A stretch of 64,000 nucleotides of DNA from Bacteroidota bacterium (GCA_018267575.1 JAFDYF010000001.1:1-64000), one strand, 5' to 3'. Counted from the first letter of the stretch, positions 17,208 to 25,639 are shown. Program-made: numbers and translations. Notes: generated by a model not told the origin, from the sequence alone.

Positions 17208-18023
17208 ATGGAATCCTTTTTTTTACCATACCGTTCCTCTACCATACATTACTGCAAGGCTGGTAATGGTAGTAAGCTGTTGTTTTGTTTTCACGGCTAT
17301 TCGCAGTCGGCTTTATCATTTTCATTTCTGGAGAAAGAATTGGTTGCTGATTTTATAATGATTGCCATCGATTTCCCTTTTCATGGGAAAACGATTTGGA
17401 AAGAAGGATTGACTTTTACGCAAGAAATGCTATTGGAAATCTTAACTCAGATCGAAGCAAGCCTGTCGATAAAAGAAGAAAAGGTTATCCTTATGGGTTT
17501 CAGCATGGGAGGAAGAGCCGCGCTGAGCCTCATGCCTGCTATGGCTCAGCAAATGGAGAAAATGGTATTGATTGCCCCAGATGGATTGAAATTGAATTTT
17601 TGGTATTGCCTGGCTACACAAAACAAGTTAGGCAATCAGTTTTTCAAGTATATCATGCAGCACCCAAAACCTATGTTCAATGTGCTCAAAATTTTAAACA
17701 AAATGGGGCTGGTTAACCAAAGCATCTATAAATTTATTTCCTTTTATATCTACGACAAACAGGTAAGGGATGATCTCTATAAAAGATGGACCACAATGAG
17801 GAAGTTTAGGCCCCAGATAAAAAAAATCAAATCCCTTATTTATGAAAACCAAATCCCAATCCGTATGCTTTATGGCGAGCATGACCGGATTATCCGCTAC
17901 GAACGAGCCGAAAAATTTAGAAAGGGGATTGAAGCATTTTCAGAATTAAAGATCATCCCATCTGGACATCTCTTAATAACCGAAGCAAATGCAGCTCTTA
18001 TAAAAAGCCTGCTAAAAAATTAG
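17208..18023 (+). CDS. Alpha/beta hydrolase
   Basis: 271-residue alpha/beta hydrolase fold protein, cytoplasmic. The nucleophile elbow GFSMGG (about residues 96-101) carries the serine. The acid is in LYGEHDRII (about 223-231) and the histidine in SGHLLI near residue 250, so the triad is complete. The oxyanion region is FCFHGYSQS. The insertion after the elbow is rich in basic and aromatic residues. The substrate is unknown. The next gene, a membrane glycosyltransferase, starts 15 bases after the stop, so the two are probably one operon and may act on the same lipid or glycan. Confidence 0.88.
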   Translation: MESFFLPYRSSTIHYCKAGNGSKLLFCFHGYSQSALSFSFLEKELVADFIMIAIDFPFHGKTIWKEGLTFTQEMLLEILTQIEASLSIKEEKVILMGFSMGGRAALSLMPAMAQQMEKMVLIAPDGLKLNFWYCLATQNKLGNQFFKYIMQHPKPMFNVLKILNKMGLVNQSIYKFISFYIYDKQVRDDLYKRWTTMRKFRPQIKKIKSLIYENQIPIRMLYGEHDRIIRYERAEKFRKGIEAFSELKIIPSGHLLITEANAALIKSLLKN

Positions 18024-18038
18024 GCGCTATTTTTACAG

Positions 18039-19190
18039 ATGTTTATCCTGATTGCGATATCGTTCCTTGTTTTTGCTGCTTATGCGATACTCATCGAAAA
18101 TTATCGAAGGGCGTGGAAGGCAATGCCATTGTATATCCCAGATGAAAAGATAATGGCTGCAACAACTACAAAAATAGCAGTCATCATCCCGGTAAGAAAT
18201 GAAGAAAAAAATATACAAATATTGCTGGATGCACTTTTCCTTCAATCCTACCCCAAAAACCTGTATCAGGTTATCGTGGTGGATGACCATTCCACCGATG
18301 GCACAAGGGATTTGGTAAATAGTCTTGAATATGAAAAGATGGAGCTCCGACTCCTGAACTTAGCTGATTATGCAAATGACTCAAAAATAATTGCACATAA
18401 AAAATTGGCCATCGAAACCGCTATCGGGGTTGCCAATGCCACGCTGATCGTAACCACAGATGCTGATTGCCGACCGGGACCAGATTGGCTACAGACCATT
18501 GCGGCCTTTCATGCTTCCACCCATGCAAAATTGATTGCTGCGCCTGTTAAGATAAATGTAGGCAACAGTTTTCTTTCTATTTTCCAAACCCTCGATTTTA
18601 TTACCCTGCAAGGCATCACTGGCGCAGCCGTTTCCCAAAAAACCCATTCCATGTGCAATGGTGCTAACCTCGCCTATGAAAAAGCAGTTTTCGAAGAAGT
18701 GGGTGGCTTTAAAGGAATCGACCAGATACCTTCAGGTGACGATATGTTCCTGATGCATAAAATCTTCAAAAAATACCCTGACCAGGTTTTCTTTTTAAAA
18801 AACAGGGACGCGGTGGTCCTGACCCAGCCGGAAACAAGTTGGGCAGGTTTTATCAATCAAAGAGTAAGGTGGGCAAGCAAGGCAGACAAGTATGATGACA
18901 AAGGAATTTTCTGGGCACTTCTATTGGCGTACACATTTAATTTCCTTTTTCCAATCTTATTCGCAGCAGGGTTTTGGCGCCCGCAAAGCTGGCTTTGGTT
19001 GATTGCTCTTTTACTTCTAAAAACAGTGGTGGAATTTCCTTTTGTAAAATCTGCCTCACTATTTTTTGAGCAACAAAACCTCATGCGCTATTTCCCTTTT
19101 TTACAACCTCTTCATATCCTCTATACCATCGTCATCGGATGGTTGGGAAAATTCGGTAGTTACAAATGGAAGGGTAGAAAAATCAATTAG
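18039..19190 (+). CDS. Membrane-anchored family 2 glycosyltransferase
   Basis: 383-residue processive-type GT2 enzyme. An N-terminal membrane helix (MFILIAISFLVFAAYAILI) precedes the GT-A domain: AVIIPVRNEEKNI, VVDDHSTDGT (nucleotide-binding Asp), VTTDADC (DxD metal site), SGDDMFLM, and QRVRW (the Q/RxxRW motif, about 271-275). Three or four hydrophobic helices close the C-terminus. This arrangement is seen in enzymes that glycosylate lipids or carotenoids, or extrude glycans. The acceptor is unknown. It is probably co-transcribed with the upstream hydrolase. Confidence 0.88.
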   Translation: MFILIAISFLVFAAYAILIENYRRAWKAMPLYIPDEKIMAATTTKIAVIIPVRNEEKNIQILLDALFLQSYPKNLYQVIVVDDHSTDGTRDLVNSLEYEKMELRLLNLADYANDSKIIAHKKLAIETAIGVANATLIVTTDADCRPGPDWLQTIAAFHASTHAKLIAAPVKINVGNSFLSIFQTLDFITLQGITGAAVSQKTHSMCNGANLAYEKAVFEEVGGFKGIDQIPSGDDMFLMHKIFKKYPDQVFFLKNRDAVVLTQPETSWAGFINQRVRWASKADKYDDKGIFWALLLAYTFNFLFPILFAAGFWRPQSWLWLIALLLLKTVVEFPFVKSASLFFEQQNLMRYFPFLQPLHILYTIVIGWLGKFGSYKWKGRKIN

Positions 19191-19248
19191 TGTTGGATAA
19201 ACGATGTTTTCGGTTTGAACTACATTTAAGAATCGTAGCTCTTCAAAT

Positions 19249-19719
19249 CTATTCTTTGTACACCTGCACGTTTCTACTAAAGCTTTCCTCCAGTGAAATA
19301 AAGGTTTCGGTTCTTTCTATCCCTTTTATTTTCTGAAGTTCATCGTGCAGTACAAAGCGGAGCTGACTAATATCCTTGCAAACAATCTCAGCGAACATAC
19401 TGTAATTGCCCGTGGTGTAGTTCAAACGGATAATTTCAGGTATGCGTCTCAGTTCCTTTGCAACGGTATCATACAGGGAGCTTTTTTCCAGATAGATTCC
19501 GATAAAAGCAATGACATCGTAACCTAAATGTTTGAGGTCTACGCTCATTTTAGTACCTTTAACGATATTGAGCTCTTGCAATTTTTTGATCCGTACATGG
19601 ATGGTCCCACCTGATACGAACAATTTTTTACCGAGATCTGCATAGGAAATTTCTGAATTTTCCATCATCTCATGAATGATCTGCAGATCTAATTTGTCGA
19701 GATTTAATTTTGTTGCCAT
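19249..19719 (-). CDS. Lrp/AsnC family transcriptional regulator
   Basis: 156 residues from ATG 19719; a longer frame from TTG 19749 is possible but the ATG gives the standard N-terminus ATKLNLDKLDLQII. The HTH domain occupies about residues 5-60 (SYADLGKKLFVSGGTIHVRIKKL), followed by the RAM ligand-binding domain (GIYLEKSSLYDTVAKELRRIPEI, TGNYSMFAEIVCKD, ERTETFISLEES). These feast/famine proteins form octamers that wrap DNA and respond to amino acids. Three phased palindromes lie just upstream of the gene. The GT2 gene converges on it. Confidence 0.92.
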   Translation of the reverse strand: MATKLNLDKLDLQIIHEMMENSEISYADLGKKLFVSGGTIHVRIKKLQELNIVKGTKMSVDLKHLGYDVIAFIGIYLEKSSLYDTVAKELRRIPEIIRLNYTTGNYSMFAEIVCKDISQLRFVLHDELQKIKGIERTETFISLEESFSRNVQVYKE

Positions 19720-19766
19720 TTTTCTTATTAAATTATCAATATTCAACAATAATACGTAATTTATTG

Positions 19767-19793
19767 AAATATTTCTAAATATTTAAAATATTT
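19767..19793 (-). promoter_or_regulatory. Three phased AAATATTT palindromes upstream of lrp
   Basis: The perfect 8-base palindrome AAATATTT occurs at 19767-19774, 19777-19784 and 19786-19793, start-to-start distances 10 and 9, that is about one helical turn. They lie 48-74 bases before the regulator's ATG. Lrp-type proteins bind phased AT-rich degenerate palindromes and usually autoregulate, so these are candidate operators. Confidence 0.5.
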
Positions 19794-19867
19794 GTTGAAA
19801 AAGCTATAATGAATTGGCTTTTTCATTTAACATTGCATTGTAAAAGCTCATTGACAAACAAATAAAC

Positions 19868-20034
19868 TGTGGAGTGATGAAACTTTGGCAGACATGCCCT
19901 CTTGTCTCGGGGGTGGGGATCACAGGATAAATATAGTGTAATGCCTGGGTAAGCAATTAGCCAGACTGGGGTTGACCACCACACATTGCGCTACGGCTAA
20001 CTGCCCCGTGGAGGTTCGAATCCTCCCTCTACAG
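19868..20034 (+). ncRNA. tRNA-like RNA with a 96-nt variable region and pseudoknot
   Basis: The ends form a canonical tRNA frame. The acceptor stem is TGTGGAG (19868-19874) with CTCTACA (20027-20033), one G-T pair. The T arm is GGAGG-TTCGAAT-CCTCC (20010-20026), directly stacked. The D stem is ATG/CAT (19877-19879, 19893-19895) with GG at 19887-19888. The anticodon arm is CCCTC-TTGTCTC-GGGGG (19897-19913), which would read anticodon GUC. The D arm (TGAAACTTTGGCAGACAT) looks like a leucine type II tRNA, not tRNA-Asp. The variable region (19914-20009) is 96 nt instead of about 15. It closes with GGGG/CCCC and holds CAGG/CCTG plus two crossing helices GCAAT/ATTGC and TTAGCC/GGCTAA, an H-type pseudoknot. 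No CCA is encoded. It could be a functional tRNA variant, a tRNA-derived regulatory RNA or a tRNA with an insertion. Confidence 0.6.
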
Positions 20035-20073
20035 CATCGATTACCTTTTTCTCATGTGTCGTTTTCTTATTGC

Positions 20074-20106
20074 TTGCCCTTTCATTTTTGGAGGGGCAAT
20101 TTTTTT
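20074..20106 (+). terminator. Rho-independent terminator after the tRNA-like RNA
   Basis: TTGCCC (20074-20079) pairs with GGGCAA (20094-20099) and a run of seven T follows. It lies 40 bases after the tRNA-like 3' end with no open frame between, which supports an independent short transcript. Confidence 0.7.
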
Positions 20107-20149
20107 GCCCTCTTCGGATATTCCAAATAGTTTTCGATTTAAAGTCAGT

Positions 20150-20272
20150 CTACCATTTTAGTTTTATCTTTCCATTAGGCACAATCATTTCTATACTGTA
20201 ATTATTTCCCGAAATGTTGTTGAACGTTTGAGCCGCTATTAAAGTTCTCCTATTTGTCAGCACAGCCCAAAC
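20150..20272 (-). pseudogene. Possible C-terminal remnant of a lost gene
   Basis: On the minus strand an open stretch of 40 codons without a start reads AVLTNRRTLIAAQTFNNISG and ends IEMIVPNGKIKLKW before a TAG. It looks like protein in composition but is cut off upstream by a TAA and has no start codon. The family is not recognised. The rest of 20107-20504 shows no gene; TATTTTTA near 20413 is only a 7/8 match to the -7 box for the next gene. Confidence 0.3.
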
Positions 20273-20504
20273 TTAATATACACTTACATAAAGTTACCTC
20301 CGATAATTTTTGTCAGCCATATAAAAACTTTCTCAGCCAAACGAAAGCTTTAGTATTTCTACTCAATGGTCATCGCATCGTTATAATCAGCATTGCATGT
20401 AGACAATTTTATTCTATTTTTAATTGGAAATGGATTGTTCACAATTAAAGCAAAACAAAGGTCTAGTACATCAATAATAAGCATCCCCACCAAACAAATG
20501 AATC

Positions 20505-23195
20505 ATGGAACGCAGACGTTTTCTCAAGCAATCCGGTCTTATGGCAGCGAGTATGGGAATATCAAAATTTATTCCGGTTGCAGGCCCTTTTACCAATGCA
20601 GACTTTACGGAAGGCAGGGTACCCCTTGACAAAAAGCTTGACAAAAAATGGGTGCAATCTTTATATAATCGCGGTTTAGCTACCACTTATTCAAAAACAA
20701 AAAACGAGCTTCGATATATCGGTATGCCGGTCGGGGGCATTTGTTGCGGCACGGTGTATCTAGGCGGCGATGGCCGATTATGGCTTTGGGATATTTTCAA
20801 TCAAAACCAATTGGGCGCCGTCACAAAAATATTGCCCATCAAACTCGATACTTTCGATGTAAAAGAAATCAACAATATTTTTGGCACCCTTTATTTGGAG
20901 CCTGCCACCAATATTCGTCCCATCAATCAAGGGTTTGCCTTGCTGATACAGCATAATGATAAAACCATTGTAAAAAGATTGCATCAGGAGGATTGGGAGG
21001 AAGTGATCTTTGAAGCAATCTACCCAGTGGCTACCATAAAATATATCGACCATCATTTGCCGGTAGAGGTTTCGCTACAAGCCTTTTCCCCTTTCATTCC
21101 CGGGGATGCACTGCATAGCGGTTTGCCCTGCACCATTCAGTCCATCACAATCAAGAACCATTCAGATAAGCCTATCAATGTCGAGATAATAGGCTGGCTG
21201 GAAAATAAACTATTGCTACACACGGCTAAGAAAGAAACCGATTTTAATCGTCGCAACGAACTGATGAAATCGGCATCCTGCACCGGTATTTTACTGACCT
21301 GTGATAGCAAAAACAAAGCATTGGAAAGCGCCCCCGATTTTGGGAATATGGCTTTCGCTACTACTGCAAAGAACAGCAGATCTATTTTGGATGGAGCAAA
21401 GATGGATAAGGAGACCATAAAAAATATATCAGACCTCGACCATCTATCCTCCGATTCGCCAGTAGCATTACTGTCCACCAAGCATGAACTTAAACCGGGT
21501 CAATCCATTGTTCAGGATTTTATTATTTCTTGGTTTATGCCGAACAATAAACTTTCGGGGGATGCGACTAGCCAATCCGCTACTGTGGAAGGGGTGGAAT
21601 CGCATTTTTATACCAGTATGTTTAACGATGCTGCAGGGGTTACTGAATACATTGCAACGCATTTCCAAATGCTAAAAGAAACAACCATATTATGGAAAAA
21701 TACATGGTACGACAGCAGTTTGCCCTGGTGGTTCCTTGAACGGACTTTTTTGAACATCTCCACACTGGCTACAACCGTTTCGCACCGTTTTAAATCAGGC
21801 CGTTTTTATGCTTGGGAAGGGGTGGGTTGCTGCCACGGCACTTGTACCCACGTGTACCAATATGCGCAGGCCATGTCAAGGATTTTCCCCGAGTTGGAAC
21901 GGATTCTCCGAGAACAGGTAGACCTAGGTGTTGGTTATGAGGAATCCTCCGGTATGATTCGGATAAGGGGCGAAAAGACTGGTCCTTCCATTGATGGGCA
22001 GGCAGGTACTGTGTTGCGGATTTATCGGGAATTCCTGATGTCCAGAGACGGAGCCATATTAAAAAACAACTGGCCCAAAATTAAAAAAGCGGTTTCCTTC
22101 ATCATGTTACAGGACAAGAACCATGATGGTATGGAAGATACCCCAATGGAAAACACACTCGATGCTTTATGGAGTGGGGAAATATCATGGATTGTTGGCT
22201 TGTGCATTGCCGGAGTGTTGGCAGGTCAAAAAATGGCAGAGGAAATGAAAGATGATGAATTTGCCTCAATCTGTAAAGATTATGTAGAAAAGGGAAGAAA
22301 GAATATGGAACAATATCTTTTTAATGGGGAATATTTTATCCATCGCCCCGATTCTGCTGTTGGGAAAAAAGAAATTGGTTCCTATAACACTTGTCATATT
22401 GATCAGGTGTACGGGCAATCCTGGGCTTGGCAGGTTGGTTTGGGACGTGTGCTGGATAAAGAAAAAACCATGAGTGCCTTGCGTGCTTTATGGAAATATA
22501 ATTATCTCCCTGATGTAGGGCCTTATATCAAGGAACATACTGGTGGCCGATTTTATGCGTTGGCAGGGGAAGGCGGCATGCTCATGAACACTAACCCACA
22601 GCACGATGATAAACCCTATGGCGAAGCAAAAGCTTGGCAGGTTGGTTATTTCAATGAATGCATGACTGGTTTTGAATACCAAGTAGCGGGACACATGATG
22701 GCCGAAGGCATGATTGAAGAATCATTGATATTGGTAAGAACCATCCACGACCGATATCATGCTTTTAAAAGAAACCCCTTCAATGAAATCGAGTGCAGTG
22801 ATCATTACGGTCGTGCCATGGCAAGTTATGGGGTCTTTTTAAATGCTTGTGGTTTCTATTATCATGGGCCAAAAGGACAAATCTCTTTTGCACCAAAAAT
22901 AAATCCTTCCAATTTCAAAGCGCCATTTACCGTAGCGGAGGGATGGGGCAGTTATTCCCAAAAAAGAACGGCTGGAAAATTTTCTGCCCAATTAAAAATG
23001 GCCTATGGCCAACTGGCACTCCGTAGTTTTCATATCGAACTGGATACAAAACACAAGGCAGACAAATTGGAAATCTCCCATGATAATAAAACGGTAGTGG
23101 GCAGTTTTGTACAAACTGATAACCATTGTGCCATTCAGTTAAAAGAGGAGCTGATGATTCATCATGGTCAAATTCTTTCCATTAAAATAATTTGA
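20505..23195 (+). CDS. GH116-like glycosidase (GBA2/DUF608 type), Tat signal
   Basis: 896 residues. The N-terminus MERRRFLKQSGLMAASMG is a Tat-type signal, so the folded enzyme is probably exported. An N-terminal beta-sandwich domain (GIPVGG-like motif GMPVGGICCGTVYLGGDGRLWLW, about residues 73-95) is followed from about 400 by an (alpha/alpha)6 barrel with WEGVGCCHGTCTHVYQYAQAMSRIFPELER, GYEESSGMIRIRG, DKNHDGMEDT and TLDALWSGEISW. This is the build of family 116 (glucosylceramidase GBA2, beta-glucosidases and beta-xylosidases). The catalytic Glu and Asp could not be placed with certainty. The stop overlaps the ATG of the CobW gene by one base (TGATG). Confidence 0.8.
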   Translation: MERRRFLKQSGLMAASMGISKFIPVAGPFTNADFTEGRVPLDKKLDKKWVQSLYNRGLATTYSKTKNELRYIGMPVGGICCGTVYLGGDGRLWLWDIFNQNQLGAVTKILPIKLDTFDVKEINNIFGTLYLEPATNIRPINQGFALLIQHNDKTIVKRLHQEDWEEVIFEAIYPVATIKYIDHHLPVEVSLQAFSPFIPGDALHSGLPCTIQSITIKNHSDKPINVEIIGWLENKLLLHTAKKETDFNRRNELMKSASCTGILLTCDSKNKALESAPDFGNMAFATTAKNSRSILDGAKMDKETIKNISDLDHLSSDSPVALLSTKHELKPGQSIVQDFIISWFMPNNKLSGDATSQSATVEGVESHFYTSMFNDAAGVTEYIATHFQMLKETTILWKNTWYDSSLPWWFLERTFLNISTLATTVSHRFKSGRFYAWEGVGCCHGTCTHVYQYAQAMSRIFPELERILREQVDLGVGYEESSGMIRIRGEKTGPSIDGQAGTVLRIYREFLMSRDGAILKNNWPKIKKAVSFIMLQDKNHDGMEDTPMENTLDALWSGEISWIVGLCIAGVLAGQKMAEEMKDDEFASICKDYVEKGRKNMEQYLFNGEYFIHRPDSAVGKKEIGSYNTCHIDQVYGQSWAWQVGLGRVLDKEKTMSALRALWKYNYLPDVGPYIKEHTGGRFYALAGEGGMLMNTNPQHDDKPYGEAKAWQVGYFNECMTGFEYQVAGHMMAEGMIEESLILVRTIHDRYHAFKRNPFNEIECSDHYGRAMASYGVFLNACGFYYHGPKGQISFAPKINPSNFKAPFTVAEGWGSYSQKRTAGKFSAQLKMAYGQLALRSFHIELDTKHKADKLEISHDNKTVVGSFVQTDNHCAIQLKEELMIHHGQILSIKII

Positions 23196-24265
23196 TGAAA
23201 ATATTTTTGGTTGGGGGCTTTTTAGGAAGTGGAAAAACAACAGCCATAAAAAGTGCAGCTCAGCATTTCATAAAAACTGGTAGACGGATAGCCGTAATCA
23301 CCAATGATCAAGGATTGGAACAGGTGGATACCCGGTTTATCCAATCCCATCATATCCCAGTAGAGGAAGTAACGGGTGGATGCTTTTGCTGCAAATTCGA
23401 TGACTTGAAAAGACATATAGATGGTTTTGAAAAAAGCTTGAACCCCGAAATTATTTTTGCCGAATCTGTTGGTTCCTGCACGGATTTAGGCGCAACCGTA
23501 ATCAATCCTTTACTCCAGCTAAAAGAAAATGGGCATGAAATAAAATTATCAGTATTTGCGGATATCAGGTTATTGGGCTATTTCCTCCAAGGGAAAAAAG
23601 ATATCTTCCATGGGAATGTGAACTATATTTATGAAAAGCAATTAGAAGAAGCCGACCTGATCATCGTAAATAAAATAGATTTACTAAATGATGAACAACT
23701 GCAGTTAGCGAAAATCTTGATTGAAAAAGAATACGGGCATAAAAAAATATTGTACCAAAATTCTCTTTTGGAAAAAGATATCATCGACTGGGTGGCGCTA
23801 TTGATGCAGGAAACAGGGAGGAATGAAACAATGCAAACACTGGATATAGATTATGACCGGTATGCTGAAGGAGAAGCAGCACTGGCATGGTTGGATGAGG
23901 AAATATCAATTGAAGATGAAAATGCTTTTGGGATTGCCATCCAAATTATCCAAGATTTTTATAAAGCCATCACTGAAAAAAATTTCAGTATCGGGCATCT
24001 CAAATTCCTGATCAGGTCTGGGGAGGAAGAAATAAAGATAAGCGCCACGACCCTGTCAGCCCCCGATATCCCCAAGCATATTGAAAAACCCAAAACCAGA
24101 AATGTACATTTACTTGTAAATGCAAGGGTTCAGGTAGAACCCGAAATACTGGAAGACATCCTCACAGGGTTGATCACAAAAATGAGCAGCGCCCAGATTA
24201 TTGAACTCAAAAAAACGGCTTTCAGCCCCAGCTACCCCAAGCCGATGTATCGCATGCAAACATAA
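23195..24265 (+). CDS. CobW/COG0523 family GTPase (metallochaperone type)
   Basis: 356 residues. Walker A GGFLGSGKT (7-15) at the N-terminus, the metal-binding CxCC motif in TGGCFCC (Cys63, Cys65, Cys66), and the base-specificity motif VNKIDLL near residue 160. Family members deliver zinc, cobalt or other metals to target enzymes using GTP. The usual C-terminal CobW_C domain is weak here: residues about 230-350 look divergent. The ATG at 23195 was chosen; a TTG one codon earlier is possible. The start overlaps the glycosidase stop, so the two are translationally coupled. A metal requirement for the exported glycosidase is a guess. Confidence 0.85.
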   Translation: MKIFLVGGFLGSGKTTAIKSAAQHFIKTGRRIAVITNDQGLEQVDTRFIQSHHIPVEEVTGGCFCCKFDDLKRHIDGFEKSLNPEIIFAESVGSCTDLGATVINPLLQLKENGHEIKLSVFADIRLLGYFLQGKKDIFHGNVNYIYEKQLEEADLIIVNKIDLLNDEQLQLAKILIEKEYGHKKILYQNSLLEKDIIDWVALLMQETGRNETMQTLDIDYDRYAEGEAALAWLDEEISIEDENAFGIAIQIIQDFYKAITEKNFSIGHLKFLIRSGEEEIKISATTLSAPDIPKHIEKPKTRNVHLLVNARVQVEPEILEDILTGLITKMSSAQIIELKKTAFSPSYPKPMYRMQT

Positions 24266-24541
24266 TCAACGAGTGCCAAGCTTGTCTTTATTATTTTTCG
24301 CATTGTATTGCGAACCCTTCTTCAAATCAGTGACCACGCCCCCCAATCACCCCAGCCATTTTTTCTACCTCAAAATTATTGGTTAAGGCCTTTTTAATAT
24401 CCGCGAAGAATAACTGTGTAGGAATATCTAAACCGTCCTCAGCACGGCAACTTTTATATTCACCGCTAATCAAAAAATTGTCATTACATCAAAATTGACC
24501 CATTCTTTTGTAGGAGAAGCCGAGGTTAGTCAATGATACAG
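24266..24541 (-). pseudogene. Frameshifted gene remnant
   Basis: The minus strand carries three protein-like segments in two alternating frames: LTSASPTKEWVNFDVM (near 24530-24480), then NDNFLISGEYKSCRAEDGLD continuing through FFADIKKALTNNFEVEKMAG (to about 24345), then VVTDLKKGSQYNAKNNKDKL ending at a stop at 24268-24266, directly after the CobW gene. The composition is coding-like and the frame changes fit a decayed 3' gene fragment. The family is not recognised and no intact start exists. Nothing else was seen between 24541 and trmB. Confidence 0.4.
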
Positions 24542-24640
24542 CCAAAATCGATTGCCTATTTTTTTCATCGAAACAACTTTACCTGACTTATAAATATTGC
24601 ATCGTGTCCGTATTCACAACAAGCTTTATTTTTGCCCATC

Positions 24641-25351
24641 ATGGCACAAAAAAAACTCGAACGTTTTGAAGCGATTAAATCGTTTCCCAATGTATTGCAA
24701 TATCCCGAAGGGATGGCTGGCCAGTGGATGGACTTTTTTAATAATACCCATCCCATTTATTTGGAGCTTGCCTGTGGTAAAGGCGAATATGCTGTTGGCT
24801 TGGCCAAAATTTTTCCTGAAAAAAATTTCATTGGAGTTGACCTAAAAGGTAATCGTATATATGTCGGTGCCAAAAAGTGCCTGGACGAACATATTACCAA
24901 TGTTGCTTTTTTACGTACCCAAATCGATAAAATCAATGCCTATTTTGCCAAAGAGGAGGTCCGTGAAATATGGCTTACATTCCCAGACCCACAACTGCGC
25001 AAATCGAAAGCCAAAAAAAGATTGACACATCCCCGCTTTTTAAGGCTTTATCAGCAGTTTTTGGCAAAGGGAGGGCTCATTCATTTAAAAACCGATTCCC
25101 CAAACCTATATGAATTCACCTTATTGGTGATTGAGATCTATGGCTTACAATTACATGAAAAGAATGATAACATTTATGCACAACCTGAAATAAAAGAAGA
25201 GCTGAAAATACAGACCTATTACGAGAGCCTCGATATTGCAAAAAGCAGGCGGATCCATTATATTTGTTTTTCACTGCCAGATTCAGCATTACCTAATTTG
25301 GATTCCATTTTGCAACAAAAAATAAAAGAAGATGATGCGCCCATTAGTTGA
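24641..25351 (+). CDS. trmB: tRNA (guanine-N7-)-methyltransferase
   Basis: SAM-dependent enzyme that makes m7G46 in the tRNA variable loop. 236 residues from ATG 24641; an ATG three codons upstream is also in frame. SAM-binding motif LELACGKGEYAVGLA (about residues 41-55), FIGVDLKGNRIYVGAKK, the TrmB signature IWLTFPDPQLRKSKAKKRLTHPRFL (about 110-134) with the substrate-binding DP, and HLKTDSPNLYEF. Length and order are standard. A DUF5522 gene overlaps its 3' end by 20 bases. Confidence 0.95.
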   Translation: MAQKKLERFEAIKSFPNVLQYPEGMAGQWMDFFNNTHPIYLELACGKGEYAVGLAKIFPEKNFIGVDLKGNRIYVGAKKCLDEHITNVAFLRTQIDKINAYFAKEEVREIWLTFPDPQLRKSKAKKRLTHPRFLRLYQQFLAKGGLIHLKTDSPNLYEFTLLVIEIYGLQLHEKNDNIYAQPEIKEELKIQTYYESLDIAKSRRIHYICFSLPDSALPNLDSILQQKIKEDDAPIS

Positions 25352-25514
25352 GGGAGATGATTTTTATTATGAGGAACGTTTTGTGGTGCTTACCGAAAAA
25401 TATCATCTTGAAAAAGGGTATTGCTGTGGCAATGGGTGCAGACATTGTCCTTATAAGTATGAAAATGTGCCGGAGCCTAAGAAAACCGAGCTATTGAATG
25501 AGGATTTAGGGTAA
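25332..25514 (+). CDS. DUF5522 small cysteine-rich protein
   Basis: 60 residues, cytoplasmic. Its core CCGNGCRHCPY (about 31-41) has four cysteines in a Cys-Cys-x3-Cys-x2-Cys arrangement, plausibly for zinc or an iron-sulfur cluster; this is the signature of DUF5522. Upstream is GDDFYYEERFVVLTEKYHLEKG. The start overlaps the trmB stop by 20 bases; ATG at 25332 and 25335 are both possible. Similar small proteins often sit beside tRNA-modification genes in Bacteroidota. Function is unknown. Confidence 0.8.
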   Translation: MMRPLVEGDDFYYEERFVVLTEKYHLEKGYCCGNGCRHCPYKYENVPEPKKTELLNEDLG

Positions 25515-25636
25515 AAGCTGTAGTCTTGAGTCGTTAGTCAGGAGTTTGGAGTAAGAAGCTTATAGTTGGTTCGAAAGCTGCCATTCACCACAAACCTTCT
25601 GCCTTAAACCTTAAACCCCCCACCTTTAACTTTAAC
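25515..25636. repeat. Intergenic degenerate repeat words
   Basis: AGTCTTGAGTCGTTAGTCAGG and GTTTGGAGTAAGAAGC words on the left, CTTCTGCCTTAAACCTTAAA and CCCCACCTTTAACTTTAAC words on the right, the second group being reverse-complement-like to the AAGGTTTAGG words seen in other spacers. No promoter was recognised, although the alkyltransferase-like gene starts 3 bases after it. Confidence 0.5.
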
Positions 25637-25639
25637 AAC

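Noticed and set aside
19868..20034. tmRNA or group I intron as an explanation of the tRNA-like RNA
   Set aside because: No tag-peptide frame, tmRNA lacks an anticodon arm, and the insert is too short and wrongly placed for a group I intron.
20254..20448. 64-codon plus-strand frame upstream of the GH116 gene
   Set aside because: Composition unlike a protein and no family; lies in a spacer.
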